DNA of 64,000 bases from JAFEBO01 sp044221315 (GCA_044221315.1 JBGAPK010000003.1:124001-188000); one strand, 5' to 3'. Shown: positions 51,320-60,361, numbered from the stretch's first letter. The notes: generated by a model from the sequence alone, not told the origin. Made by a program: numbers and translations.

Positions 51320-52543
51320 TTACTCGGCTTTGCCGGATGCCTTGAGGGCGCGGATGCGTTCGGGGAGGCTGAGCAACTTGATGAACCCGCCGGCGTCCTT
51401 GTGCTCGTAGATCTCGCCCTTCTCGAAGGTGACGACCTTTTCGGAGTAGAGCGAATTCGGACTCTTGCGGCGGATGGCGGTCGCGGTGCCTTTGAAGAGG
51501 CGGACGACGACCTCGCCGGTGAGGTGCTCGCTCGACTTCTGAATGCCGGCCCAGAGCGTTTCGCGATAGGGCGTGAACCAGCGGCCGTTGTAGACGGCTT
51601 CGGCGAACCAGAGGGCAAGGTGTTCCTTGAAGTGGCGCGTCTCGCGGTCCTGCACGAGTTCTTCGAGGCCCTTGATGGCTTCGACGAGGATCGTGCCGCC
51701 GGGGGTTTCGTAGATGCCGCGGGACTTCATGCCGACGAGGCGGTTCTCGACGAGATCGACGCGGCCGACGCCGTGGATGCCGCCGATCCCGTTGAGTTTT
51801 TCAACGATTTGCCAGGCCTGGAGCTTCTGGCCGTTCAGCGCGACGGGGCGGCCGGCCTCGAAGGCGAGCGTGACTTCCTCGGCCTTGTCCGGGGCCTTTT
51901 CGGGCGAGGCGGTGAGCATGTAGCAATCTTCGGGCGGGGCGTTCCAAGGGTTCTCGATGCTGCCGCCCTCGTGGGAGATGTGCCAGAGGTTGCGGTCGCG
52001 GGAGTAGATCTTGGTGGCGCTGGCGGTGGTCGGGATGTTGCGGGCCTTGAGGTAATCGAGCATCGCGAGGCGACCGGTGAGGTTCCACTTCTCGTGGCGC
52101 CAGGGGGCGATGATTTCCATGTCGGGGGCGAGTGCGGCGTAGGCGGACTCGAAGCGGACCTGGTCGTTGCCCTTGCCGGTGCAGCCGTGGGCGAGGGCCG
52201 TGCAGCCGAACTTGCGGGCGGCCTCGACCTGGGCTTTGGCGAGGATGGGGCGGGCCATGGCGGTGCCGAGGAGATAGCGGCCTTCGTAGAGCGAGCCGGC
52301 CATGACGCAGGGCATGACGAAGTCGTCGATGAATTCCTTCTTGAGATCGACGACGACGCAGTCCTTGGCGCCGGAGTCCTTGGCTTTCTTTTCGACGCCG
52401 ACGAGTTCATCGGAACCCTGGCCGACATCGCCGACGACGCCGTAGACCTCGCAGTCCATGTTCTCTTTGAGCCAAGGGATGATGGCGGAGGTGTCGAGGC
52501 CGCCGGAGTAGGCGATGGCGATTTTCTTGAGGGTGGGGGGCAT
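51320..52543 (-). CDS. argG: Argininosuccinate synthase
   Basis: ArgG ligates citrulline and aspartate using ATP, the seventh step of arginine synthesis. The 407-residue protein shows the N-type ATP-binding motif AYSGGLDTSAI, ARKFGCTALAHGCTGKGNDQ and SATKIYSRDRNLWHISHEGG motifs typical of the family. The start at 52543 is the expected one. It is downstream of argF in the same orientation, with a repeat-containing gap of 135 bases. Confidence 0.97.
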   Translation of the reverse strand: MPPTLKKIAIAYSGGLDTSAIIPWLKENMDCEVYGVVGDVGQGSDELVGVEKKAKDSGAKDCVVVDLKKEFIDDFVMPCVMAGSLYEGRYLLGTAMARPILAKAQVEAARKFGCTALAHGCTGKGNDQVRFESAYAALAPDMEIIAPWRHEKWNLTGRLAMLDYLKARNIPTTASATKIYSRDRNLWHISHEGGSIENPWNAPPEDCYMLTASPEKAPDKAEEVTLAFEAGRPVALNGQKLQAWQIVEKLNGIGGIHGVGRVDLVENRLVGMKSRGIYETPGGTILVEAIKGLEELVQDRETRHFKEHLALWFAEAVYNGRWFTPYRETLWAGIQKSSEHLTGEVVVRLFKGTATAIRRKSPNSLYSEKVVTFEKGEIYEHKDAGGFIKLLSLPERIRALKASGKAE

Positions 52544-52593
52544 GGGTGATCTTTCCGGGCGTGGGGCTTGGTTTCAAATGTTGAGGGCAGAAT

Positions 52594-52683
52594 GAACCAC
52601 GATGAGCACGAAGGGCACGAAGAAAGGCGGGGATGGGGAGGAAGACGGAAAGGCACACCGCCCGGAAGGGCGGTGCCACTAAT
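52594..52683. repeat. CACGAAG-type repeat and orphan REP-like hairpin
   Basis: Bases 52594-52630 are of the CACGGAG type (AACCACGATGAGCACGAAGG). At 52646-52683 a hairpin CACCGCCC/GGGCGGTG with the GGAA loop is set in CGGAAAGGCACA...GCCACTAAT, the same surrounding as the RAYT-linked REPs, so it looks like a divergent REP copy. It touches the argF stop. Confidence 0.7.
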
Positions 52684-53635
52684 CCCGCAGCATGTGGAAG
52701 AGGAGGGCCATCTGGGCGTGCATGCGGTTTTCGGCCTGGTCGAAGACGATGGAGGCGGGCGAGTCGATGACTTCGTCGGTGACTTCGCTGCCGCGGTGGG
52801 CGGGGAGGCAGTGCATAAAGAGCGGGGTTTGCTTCGAGCCGGCGGCGGCCTTCTGCATTAGGGCGGCGTTGACCTGGTAGGGCTTGAAGAGTTTTCGGAT
52901 GCGGTCGGTCTCGCTGCCCTGGCCCATGGAGACCCAGACGTCGGTGTAGACGGCGTCGTGCCCGGCGATGTCGGCGAGGTCGTGCGAGACTTTGAGTTGG
53001 GCGCCGGATTTGGCGCCGAGGGCTTTGCACTCTTCGAGGATGGAGGCCGTGGGATCGCGTCCGGGGGGCGTGATGGCGGTGACATGGGCGCCGAGGATGG
53101 CGCCGAGCTCCATGAGAGAGTGGCAGACGTTGTTGCCGTCGCCGACATAGGCGAGGCGGAGGCCCTTGAGCTCGGTGCGCTTTTCCTGGAGCGTCATGAA
53201 GTCGGCGAGCGCCTGGCAGGGGTGGAAGAGATCGCTGAGGGCATTGACGACTGGGACGTTGCTGGCCTCGGACATTTGCTCGAGGACGGTCTGCTTGTAG
53301 ACGCGGGCGACGATGGCGTGGACCCACCGCTCGAGGTTGTGGCCGTAATCGGCGACGGTTTCGCGCTCGCCGAGGCGCTGCTCGGAGTGGTCGAGATAGA
53401 CGGGCTGAGCGCCGAGGCGGTGGATGCCGACTTCGAAACTGACGCGGGTGCGGAGCGAGGGTTTTTCGAAGAGCATCGCGACGGAGCGGCCCTTGAGGGC
53501 TTCGGAAAACTCTCCCGGGTCTTTCTTCATCGCGCGGGCTGTTTTGAAGAGCGCGAGGACGTCGGCCTGCGTGAGGTGCGAGAGGCGGAGGACGTCGTGC
53601 TGGCGGAGGTTGGGAATCGAAGAGGGGCCGGGCAT
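52679..53635 (-). CDS. argF: Ornithine carbamoyltransferase
   Basis: ArgF makes citrulline from ornithine and carbamoyl phosphate. The 318-residue protein shows the carbamoyl-phosphate motif FEKPSLRTRVSFE, HPCQALADFMTL, and C-terminal MHCLPAHRGSEVTDEVID. ATG at 53635. It is preceded by a minisatellite and argB, so argC-argB and argF-argG may be separate transcripts; the stop is followed by the orphan REP-like hairpin. Confidence 0.97.
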   Translation of the reverse strand: MPGPSSIPNLRQHDVLRLSHLTQADVLALFKTARAMKKDPGEFSEALKGRSVAMLFEKPSLRTRVSFEVGIHRLGAQPVYLDHSEQRLGERETVADYGHNLERWVHAIVARVYKQTVLEQMSEASNVPVVNALSDLFHPCQALADFMTLQEKRTELKGLRLAYVGDGNNVCHSLMELGAILGAHVTAITPPGRDPTASILEECKALGAKSGAQLKVSHDLADIAGHDAVYTDVWVSMGQGSETDRIRKLFKPYQVNAALMQKAAAGSKQTPLFMHCLPAHRGSEVTDEVIDSPASIVFDQAENRMHAQMALLFHMLRD

Positions 53636-53703
53636 TTTCTGTGTGGGGCTCCGTGGGGGGAATCGGGACGATATGCGGGGAGGAGAGAAAGAGCAGCAGA
53701 TTG

Positions 53704-53770
53704 GCAGAGCGGCAGAGCGGCAGAGCGGCAGAGCGGCAGAGCGGCAGAGCGGCAGAGCGGCAGAGCGGCA
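53704..53770. repeat. 9-bp minisatellite (GGCAGAGCG)n
   Basis: About 7.5 tandem copies of a 9-bp unit are reverse-complementary in sense to the array at 21446-21514 (CCGCTCTGC vs. GCTGCTCTG, one change). Both arrays end next to GCAAAC or its complement-side context. It lies in the 192-base gap between argB and argF. Confidence 0.88.
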
Positions 53771-53827
53771 AACGGATTGTGCGAGTTCTCGCTTCGCTGC
53801 GCGCTTTTGGATTCGGAAAAACGGCCA

Positions 53828-54640
53828 TCAACCAGAAATGCGACTGCCGACTGCTTCGCCTTTGGTCCAGCGGAGCAGGTGATCGGGCTTGTCGCCGGAG
53901 AGGATGACGACTTCGGAGCCGGTGTCGGAGGCGACTTTGGCGGCGGCGCGGGTCTTGGGGATCATGCCGCCGTAGATGTCGCCGGAGGAAATAAGGCGTT
54001 CGATGTCGGCGGGCGTGGCGTGGGGGATGAGACTGCCGGATTTGTCTTTGATGCCTTCGACGTCGGTGAGCAGGACGAGTGCGGAGGCCTTGAGCACGCG
54101 GGCGAGGCCGGCGGCGGCGTCGTCGGCATTGAGATTGAGGGGCTGGCCCTGATCGTCGAGGCCGATGGAGCAGAGGACGGGGATGTAGCCGTTTGCGAGC
54201 AGAACTCTCGCGAGGTCGGCGCTGCCGCCGGAGACTTCTCCGACGCGGCCGAGGTCCGCGGGGCCGGATTCGGTTTTAATCGGGGCGACCTTGCGGCAGG
54301 TGAGCATGGCGCCATCGCCGAGGCAGAGGCCGACGCCCTTGCCTCCGGCGCGCTGAATGCATCCGACGAGAGATTTGTTCACGGTGCCGGCGAGGACGCC
54401 GACGATTTCGGGGATCTGATCGTCGGGCGTGACGCGGAGGCCCTGGACGCGGGCGGGCTTGATGTTGAGACGGTCCATGAGCCGATCAACGGCTTTGCCG
54501 CCGCCGTGGACGAGGATGAGGCCGCCCTTGTGGGATTTGGAGAGTGCGACAAGGGAGCGCCAGAGATCGGGCTGGCTCGATTGGTTTTCGAGGGTCGTGC
54601 CTCCGATCTTGATGATGAGCGGGCCGGGGCCGGGGCTCAC
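53828..54640 (-). CDS. argB: Acetylglutamate kinase
   Basis: ArgB phosphorylates N-acetylglutamate, the second committed step. The 270-residue protein has the amino-acid-kinase motifs LIIKIGGTTLEN, LILVHGGGKAVDRL, LNLNADDAAAGLARVL, LVLLTDVEGIKD and GGMIPKTRAAAKVA. Start GTG at 54640 overlaps the argC stop by four bases (GTGA). The frame could extend upstream to 54712, but this falls within argC. It is the second gene of the operon. Confidence 0.96.
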   Translation of the reverse strand: MSPGPGPLIIKIGGTTLENQSSQPDLWRSLVALSKSHKGGLILVHGGGKAVDRLMDRLNIKPARVQGLRVTPDDQIPEIVGVLAGTVNKSLVGCIQRAGGKGVGLCLGDGAMLTCRKVAPIKTESGPADLGRVGEVSGGSADLARVLLANGYIPVLCSIGLDDQGQPLNLNADDAAAGLARVLKASALVLLTDVEGIKDKSGSLIPHATPADIERLISSGDIYGGMIPKTRAAAKVASDTGSEVVILSGDKPDHLLRWTKGEAVGSRISG

Positions 54641-55689
54641 GCGTGGGCTCCGGCCGCGTGCTTGGGGCCGAGCGCGGTGGTCTCGCCGAGGCCGAGGCGG
54701 ATGTTCATGCACTGCACAGCCTGGCCGGCGGCGCCTTTCACGAGGTTGTCAATGGCGCTCGCGAGGATGAGGTGCGAACGCGGTTCGTCGAGTGCCCAGC
54801 CGATGTCGCAAAAATTGGAATGGCGCACGTCGGCGACGGCGGGGAAGGTCTTCGCGGGAAGAAGGCGAACGAAGGGTTCGTTCGCGTACGCGTCCGCAAA
54901 GACGCGGGAAATTTTCTCGGCGGGTGTGCCGGGAACAAGATCGACGTGGATCGTGGAGAGGATGCCGCGGTCGAAGGCGACGAGGTGGGGTGTGAAGAGC
55001 GTGGGAAGCCCGGCGTAGGCGTCGATCTCGGGCTGGTGGCGGTGCGAGAGGACGCCGTAGGGCTGGAGGCTGACCTCGGCGAGCATGTATTTCACGTTGG
55101 CGCCGCGCCCGGCGCCGGTGACGCCGGAGGCAGCGTCGATGATGGGGCGTGTGCCGGGCCTGATGAGACCGGCGCGATGCAGCGGCGCAAGCGGGATGAT
55201 GGCGCTGGTCGGATAGCAGCCGGGAACGCCGATGAGGAAGGCCTTGGCGATCGCCTCGCGGTTGATCTCGGGCAGGCCGTACGCCGCATCCTTCAGGAGC
55301 GCCGCGTGGCCGTGCTCGAAGCCGTAGTGCTTGGGGTAGAGGCCCGGGTTCTTCAGGCGGAAGGCGGCGGACAAGTCCAGCACGATGGTGCCGAGCTTGA
55401 GCAACTCCGGCGCGAGTTCGACGCTGGCCTCGTGTGGCGTTGCGAGAAATACGGCGTCGGGCTTGAGGGCGGCGGCGGCACCGTGCTCGAAGGGGAGGAT
55501 GGGCAGATCGCAGACGCCCCGGAAGCGTGGGAATATTTCGTCGAACTTGCCTGCCTGATCGCCCTTCTCGCGGCGCGCGGAGGCGAAGAGCCCCACCACT
55601 TCCGCGCCGGGATGGCGGGAGAGAATGGAGACCAGTTCGGCGCCGGAATAGCCGCCGGCACCGACGATGATGACGCGCTTGCGCGCCAT
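54637..55689 (-). CDS. argC: N-acetyl-gamma-glutamyl-phosphate reductase
   Basis: ArgC reduces acetylglutamyl phosphate to the semialdehyde with NADPH. The 350-residue protein has the Rossmann motif IIVGAGGYSGAELVSIL, the active-site Cys in GVPGCYPTSAIIPL, and the HRHQPEID and CDIGWALDEPRSH regions. ATG at 55689. It overlaps argB at its end and follows a DUF3467 gene by nine bases. Confidence 0.97.
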   Translation of the reverse strand: MARKRVIIVGAGGYSGAELVSILSRHPGAEVVGLFASARREKGDQAGKFDEIFPRFRGVCDLPILPFEHGAAAALKPDAVFLATPHEASVELAPELLKLGTIVLDLSAAFRLKNPGLYPKHYGFEHGHAALLKDAAYGLPEINREAIAKAFLIGVPGCYPTSAIIPLAPLHRAGLIRPGTRPIIDAASGVTGAGRGANVKYMLAEVSLQPYGVLSHRHQPEIDAYAGLPTLFTPHLVAFDRGILSTIHVDLVPGTPAEKISRVFADAYANEPFVRLLPAKTFPAVADVRHSNFCDIGWALDEPRSHLILASAIDNLVKGAAGQAVQCMNIRLGLGETTALGPKHAAGAHA

Positions 55690-55698
55690 GTGCCCTTT

Positions 55699-56010
55699 CT
55701 ATTGAATGCGGGGGACGGAGCTCTGGGCTTCTGCGAGGGCCTGCTCGTAGCGGCGGACAAGATCGCTGAGCGAGACGGCCAGACGCTTGGCGCCGTTCCA
55801 GTTGAGGACGACACGGCTGCCGATGGAGAAGTGCATCGCCGCCTGGCCTTCGGGGCTCTGCATGGGGATGTTCAGGCCAAAGTCCAGGACTACCTCGTCC
55901 TGCGTGTTGGTGGTGCGGATGGTGTTGGCGTAGGTCGTCACCATCTTGCTCTCGTCGATGCGGATGGAGACCTGCTGCTGACCTTGCGGGGCGTTGGGCG
56001 TGCCGGACAT
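55699..56010 (-). CDS. DUF3467 family protein
   Basis: This 103-residue protein matches the DUF3467 family: RIDESKMVTTYANTIRT, DEVVLDFGLNI, HFSIGSRVVLNWNGAKRL, and a helical SLSDLVRRYEQALAEA end. The family is soluble and of unknown function. ATG at 56010 follows AGGAG. It heads the arg operon, nine bases before argC, which suggests cotranscription; whether it has a role in arginine synthesis is unknown. Confidence 0.85.
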   Translation of the reverse strand: MSGTPNAPQGQQQVSIRIDESKMVTTYANTIRTTNTQDEVVLDFGLNIPMQSPEGQAAMHFSIGSRVVLNWNGAKRLAVSLSDLVRRYEQALAEAQSSVPRIQ

Positions 56011-56168
56011 GAGCGACTCCTGGGGAGGCCGAGAAACAAAGGTGCGGAAGGCGTACGAATTGCCGCTCCCGATGTGGTACAACCACTCGGGGCAGGGCAC
56101 GAGTTTAGTCCTATGACCGGGGAGCGCGGGAGGGGTGGGCGTGACGGAACGGACTCGGAGGCACGCCG

Positions 56169-57764
56169 ATGGCGGTGGCGAAAATGACCAGACCGGCACG
56201 ATTGAAACCCCGGGCTGAGAATCGCATCGCCGCGATCGATATCGGCAGCAATGCCGTCCGCTTTGCGCTGGCGAAAGTGTCTGCGGCGGGTGGGCTTGAA
56301 ATCCTCGAAGAGAAGCGCCGGCCGACACGGCTCGGCGCCAATCTGGCCAAGGGCGCGGGACTCCCGAAGGCCGCGGTGAAGGCCACGCTCGGGGCCGTGA
56401 AAGAGTTTTGTTTCGACGCCATGAGACACGGTGTGGGCACCGTGCGGCTGGTGGCGACGGCCGCGGTGCGTGAATCGCCGGACGGCGGAGCGTTCGTCGC
56501 CCGCCTGGAGCGTGAGGTCGGCCTGCCGGTCTCGATCATCGGGCCGGACGAGGAGGCGCGGCTGGCGTTTGCGAGTTGCCGCGCTTCGTACGACGTGACA
56601 AAGCGGAACGTTGCGGTCGTGGACATCGGTGGCGGGAGCGTGCAGGTGAGCCGGGCGTGGCGGGGCGTGCTGTACGAGGCGATCTCGATGCCGCTCGGAG
56701 CGGTGAGGCTGACGGCGGCGTTTGGGGGCGGTGAGGAAGTGCGAAAGGCGGACGTGCTCCGCAAGATGCGAAGGCACGTCGCCAAAGTGCTGGCGGATGG
56801 GCTAAGGCAGGGCGGGCGAACCCCGGATGTCCTTATCGGCTGCGGCGGGACATTCGCGACCGTCGCCCTCCTGCTGGGAGTTTCCAGACCCGCGGTGCGG
56901 GCCGGAACGCGTCCGGCTTCTCTCGCCCGGCTGATGATGGCCTGCGAGAGGCTCAAGGAACTTACCGAAGAAGTCTGCGCGATGTCGCAGCAGGAACGTG
57001 ACGAGCGGCTTCGGCGAGCGAACGTACCCCCCGACCGGGCGGAGATCCTGCCCGCGGGGCTGATGGTTGCAACGGAACTCATGAAGCACATTGGCGCGCC
57101 CGGGTTTGTGGCGCATGCCGGTGGCGTGCGGGACGGGATTCTTCGCGAACTGGCGGGCAGTTCGCGGGTCGCATCGCCGGTGGACGAGGTTCGCGCGTTC
57201 GCGGAGGGAGCCGGGTATGAGTACGGGCACAGCGAGCATGTCGGGCATCTGGCGGTGGCGCTGCTGAACGACCTGGCGGATGTGGATCGGATTCGAGAGG
57301 CGGTGCACGAAAGGATGGACGCTTCGGAATTGCTCGAGTGCGCCGGCCTGGTGCATGACCTGGGCGTGCCGATCGATTATGAGCGCCACCACAAAGTCTC
57401 GCGCCGGATTGTGGAACTGGCGGCGTGGCGGTCGCTCGATTCGGAGATGCGGGCGGTCCTGGCGAATCTCGCGAGGTATCACCGCAAGGCGCTGCCGACC
57501 GAAGAGCACCCGCCGTTCGCGGCGCTCTCGCGGCGGTCGAAGCAACTGGTGCGGGCGTTGGCGGGAATTCTGCGGGTGGCGGACGGATTGGACCGGCAGC
57601 ACCGGCAGCGCGTGCACGGTGTGCGGGTGCGGATCACGGCGAGGGCGGTCGAGATCGTGGCCGAGGGGGCGCAGGGAGGGGATGCGGACATCCGGGCGGC
57701 GCAGAAAAAATCGGACCTTCTGGCGGCGGTGCTGCGTCGAAGCGTGGTTGTTCGAGCGGGCTAG
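56169..57764 (+). CDS. ppx: Ppx/GppA exopolyphosphatase with HD-type C-terminus
   Basis: This 531-residue protein has an actin-like phosphatase domain: AAIDIGSNAVRFALAKV, VRLVATAAVRESPDG, VAVVDIGGGSVQVS, and LIGCGGTFATVALL with the nucleotide-binding loops of Ppx/GppA, followed by an HD-type helical domain (GHSEHVGHLAVALLNDLA, LVHDLGVPIDYERHHKVS). The second part has the HD and a following helix with His-His. It likely hydrolyses polyphosphate or pppGpp in the cytoplasm. The start at 56169 is used. It diverges from DUF3467 by 158 bases. Confidence 0.92.
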   Translation: MAVAKMTRPARLKPRAENRIAAIDIGSNAVRFALAKVSAAGGLEILEEKRRPTRLGANLAKGAGLPKAAVKATLGAVKEFCFDAMRHGVGTVRLVATAAVRESPDGGAFVARLEREVGLPVSIIGPDEEARLAFASCRASYDVTKRNVAVVDIGGGSVQVSRAWRGVLYEAISMPLGAVRLTAAFGGGEEVRKADVLRKMRRHVAKVLADGLRQGGRTPDVLIGCGGTFATVALLLGVSRPAVRAGTRPASLARLMMACERLKELTEEVCAMSQQERDERLRRANVPPDRAEILPAGLMVATELMKHIGAPGFVAHAGGVRDGILRELAGSSRVASPVDEVRAFAEGAGYEYGHSEHVGHLAVALLNDLADVDRIREAVHERMDASELLECAGLVHDLGVPIDYERHHKVSRRIVELAAWRSLDSEMRAVLANLARYHRKALPTEEHPPFAALSRRSKQLVRALAGILRVADGLDRQHRQRVHGVRVRITARAVEIVAEGAQGGDADIRAAQKKSDLLAAVLRRSVVVRAG

Positions 57765-57847
57765 CGGGCGATCCGGCGTTTGGACGATTGCCGGGCTGTG
57801 TCGGGACGGGCGGCGAGCCGATACTTATTCCGGGCGGTATTGAAAGT

Positions 57848-57899
57848 AGACGAAATACCCTCCCCCAACCCCTTCGCTCAGGGAAGGAGCTTGTGAAAC
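57848..57899 (-). repeat. MITE-like palindromic element, copy D
   Basis: Reverse orientation copy of the family of copy C: GTTTCACAAGCTCCTTCCCT and GGGTATTTCGTCT. It ends just before the FkbM gene start and contributes CGGAG near the ribosome site. Confidence 0.8.
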
Positions 57900-57908
57900 G
57901 GAGTGCGC

Positions 57909-58820
57909 ATGCGGACGATGCTGAGTTCGATGGTGAACGGAATTCGCAAGAGCCCGGCGCTCAACTCGATGGCGCGCGCATGCGTCAAGGCGATCCCGGA
58001 TCGCAAGCACATCACCAACATGCGCGACATCGGACCCATCGCGATCCGGCTGCGCCGGCACCGGTACCTGCTCTGGGAGCACCCGCTCATCCACGACGCG
58101 TTCATGGTCTCGCTCTTCGCCCGCCTGATCCGACCGGGCGATGTGGTCTACGACATCGGCGCCAACATCGGGCTGTACACAAGGCTGATGAGGCAGTGGT
58201 TTGATGCGAGCTATCTCTATGCGTTCGAGCCGATGCTCGAGAACCGGGAACTCCTCGAGGAAAACGTCCGCCTGGGGAAGATGCAAAGCGTCTGCGAGAT
58301 CTCGGCGCTGGCCCTCTCGGACAAGCCCGGCAGGGAAGAGCTTCAGATCGACGACATGAATTCGGGGTCGGCGGTCCTGAACAGCATCTCGGGCGGGAAG
58401 GCGTCGAGCGGGCGGGAGCACTTTGGGCTGCCCCCAAAGACCGAAACGGTCGAACTGGAGACGCTGGACGCCTTTGTGCGTCGGGCCGGGGTCCGTCCGC
58501 CCAACATGATGAAGATCGATACCGAGGGGGCGGAAGTCAAAATTCTGATCGGGGGAGCAGAGACCATCCGCACGCACAAGCCCCGGATGGCGATCGCCCT
58601 GCACGGTAAGGACAAGGCGAAGGGGACGCTGGAGCAGCTCGAACTGCTCGGCTGTCCCGCCTACGGATACGTACGTGAAGGGCCTGCAAGAACCTATCGG
58701 AGGCTGTCGATGGCCGACTTTGACCGGCTGGGCAACAACAACATCCTCGCGAGCTACAACGAGGATGACCTTCGCGAAGAGCCGCGGGCGCTCGCGGCGG
58801 CGCCCGCTCATCGCAAATAG
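57909..58820 (+). CDS. FkbM family methyltransferase
   Basis: This 303-residue protein has the FkbM-type SAM domain: VYDIGANIGLYTRLMRQ, LYAFEPMLENRELLEENVR, and MMKIDTEGAEVKILIGG with the characteristic DTEGAE. ATG at 57909 follows GGAG that comes from the end of the palindromic element; an in-frame GTG two codons upstream is possible. It likely methylates a sugar or lipid of a surface polymer. It lies alone on the plus strand between ppx and the M14 carboxypeptidase. Confidence 0.9.
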   Translation: MRTMLSSMVNGIRKSPALNSMARACVKAIPDRKHITNMRDIGPIAIRLRRHRYLLWEHPLIHDAFMVSLFARLIRPGDVVYDIGANIGLYTRLMRQWFDASYLYAFEPMLENRELLEENVRLGKMQSVCEISALALSDKPGREELQIDDMNSGSAVLNSISGGKASSGREHFGLPPKTETVELETLDAFVRRAGVRPPNMMKIDTEGAEVKILIGGAETIRTHKPRMAIALHGKDKAKGTLEQLELLGCPAYGYVREGPARTYRRLSMADFDRLGNNNILASYNEDDLREEPRALAAAPAHRK

Positions 58821-58939
58821 GCCTGTTTTCGGACGGGCATTCAATTCGTCATTTGGTGGCGCGTTTGGACGACTGTGCGGTACGATGTATCGCGGATGTC
58901 TGCGTGCGCCGGCACGGGTGGGGCAAGGAGAGCCAGGAG

Positions 58940-60361
58940 ATGAAGTTTGAATCGTTGATGGGCGTTGCGGGCGTCGCGTTGGTGACGCTGTTTTCGAACG
59001 CGCAGATCGCGACCGTGCCGGCCGTCCGTTACGAGGGCGAGAAAGTGGTCCGTGTGATGCCTCGGTCTGTGAACGACCTGCGTCTGATGGACCTGATTTC
59101 TGACGACCGGTGGACGTGCGGCGCGGGCGGGCCCGGCGGCGAGGCCGACTACCGGGTGAGCGCGGCCGACCTCGTCACGCTGGACCGGGCGGGCGTGCCC
59201 TACCGGGTCATCATCGACGACGTGCAGAAGCTGATCGAAGCCGAACGGGCGGAAATCGAGGATCCGTTCGGCGATCGCGCCTTTTTCGACGCCTATCAGA
59301 ACTACGCGAGCGTCAGCAGCTATGTGGACACACTGGTTGGCGCCTATCCGGGTTTTGTCACGCGGTTTTCCTCCGGCACGTCGATCCAGGGACGCGACAT
59401 CTTCGGTATGCGAGTCACGAGCCCGGTGCCCCCGATCGGAGGCTCCCCGCGCAAGCCCGTCATCTATCTCAACAGCGTGCAGCACGCTCGCGAGTGGATC
59501 AGCGTCATGGCGAATATGTACGTCGCCACGCAGTTGCTTTCGACCTATTCGACGGACGCCACCGCGAAGAGTCTCCTGGACACATACGAGTTTGTGTTCA
59601 TTCCGATCAGCAATCCGGACGGGTACAACATCACATGGACCAGCCAACGGCTCTGGCGAAAGAACGCCCGGGTCATCAACGGCGTGACGCGCGGCGTCGA
59701 TATGAACCGCAACTGGAGCGTCGGTTACGGCCTCGACTCGGGCTCGAGCTCTTCACCTTCCAACGAAACGTATCGCGGCACCGGCGCATTCTCAGAGCCC
59801 GAAACGGCCGCGATGCGCAACTACCTTCTGTCAATCCCGAAGGTCGCGGCCGGCGTCGACCTCCACAGCTATTCGCAGCTCGTCCTTCGCCCCTGGATGT
59901 ACCAGAACGCGCTGCCGCCCGGCATGGCCTCGTTCAATCGCATCGGACCGGCGATGGTGGCGGCGATCGCGGCGAAAACCGGCGCCACATACACCTACGG
60001 CGGGCCGGACATTCTGTACCTGGCGTCTGGCGTGGCTTCGGACTGGTATTTCGGGGCTCTCGGCGCCGTGGGGATGGGAATGGAACTCCGCGACACCGGG
60101 CAGAATGGATTCATCCTTCCGGCCAGTCAGATCGTGCCCACGGGGCAGGACGCGTACGCGGCGATTACGACCATGGTGACCGGGCTCTGCCGCGCCGATC
60201 TGAACCGGGACAACATCGTGGACGACACGGACTTTGTGCAGTTTGCCTCGGCGTACGACACATTTCTGACGAACACGGCCGACTTCACGGGGGACGGGGC
60301 GACGGACGATTTTGACTTCGTTGTCTTCGCGGACGCGTACGACCGCCTCACATGTCCGTAA
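58940..60361 (+). CDS. Exported M14 zinc carboxypeptidase with C-terminal dockerin-like pair
   Basis: This 473-residue enzyme has a signal peptide (FESLMGVAGVALVTLFSNAQ), a propeptide-like region, and the M14 metallocarboxypeptidase domain: zinc ligands in VQHAREW, the Arg-containing DMNRNW, His in VDLHSYSQLVL and Glu in MGMELRDTG. The C-terminal module has two dockerin-like units (CRADLNRDNIVDDTDFVQF, TADFTGDGATDDFDFVVF) ending LTCP. ATG at 58940 follows AAGGAG. It removes C-terminal residues from peptides outside the cell, and the dockerin units could tether it. Confidence 0.92.
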   Translation: MKFESLMGVAGVALVTLFSNAQIATVPAVRYEGEKVVRVMPRSVNDLRLMDLISDDRWTCGAGGPGGEADYRVSAADLVTLDRAGVPYRVIIDDVQKLIEAERAEIEDPFGDRAFFDAYQNYASVSSYVDTLVGAYPGFVTRFSSGTSIQGRDIFGMRVTSPVPPIGGSPRKPVIYLNSVQHAREWISVMANMYVATQLLSTYSTDATAKSLLDTYEFVFIPISNPDGYNITWTSQRLWRKNARVINGVTRGVDMNRNWSVGYGLDSGSSSSPSNETYRGTGAFSEPETAAMRNYLLSIPKVAAGVDLHSYSQLVLRPWMYQNALPPGMASFNRIGPAMVAAIAAKTGATYTYGGPDILYLASGVASDWYFGALGAVGMGMELRDTGQNGFILPASQIVPTGQDAYAAITTMVTGLCRADLNRDNIVDDTDFVQFASAYDTFLTNTADFTGDGATDDFDFVVFADAYDRLTCP

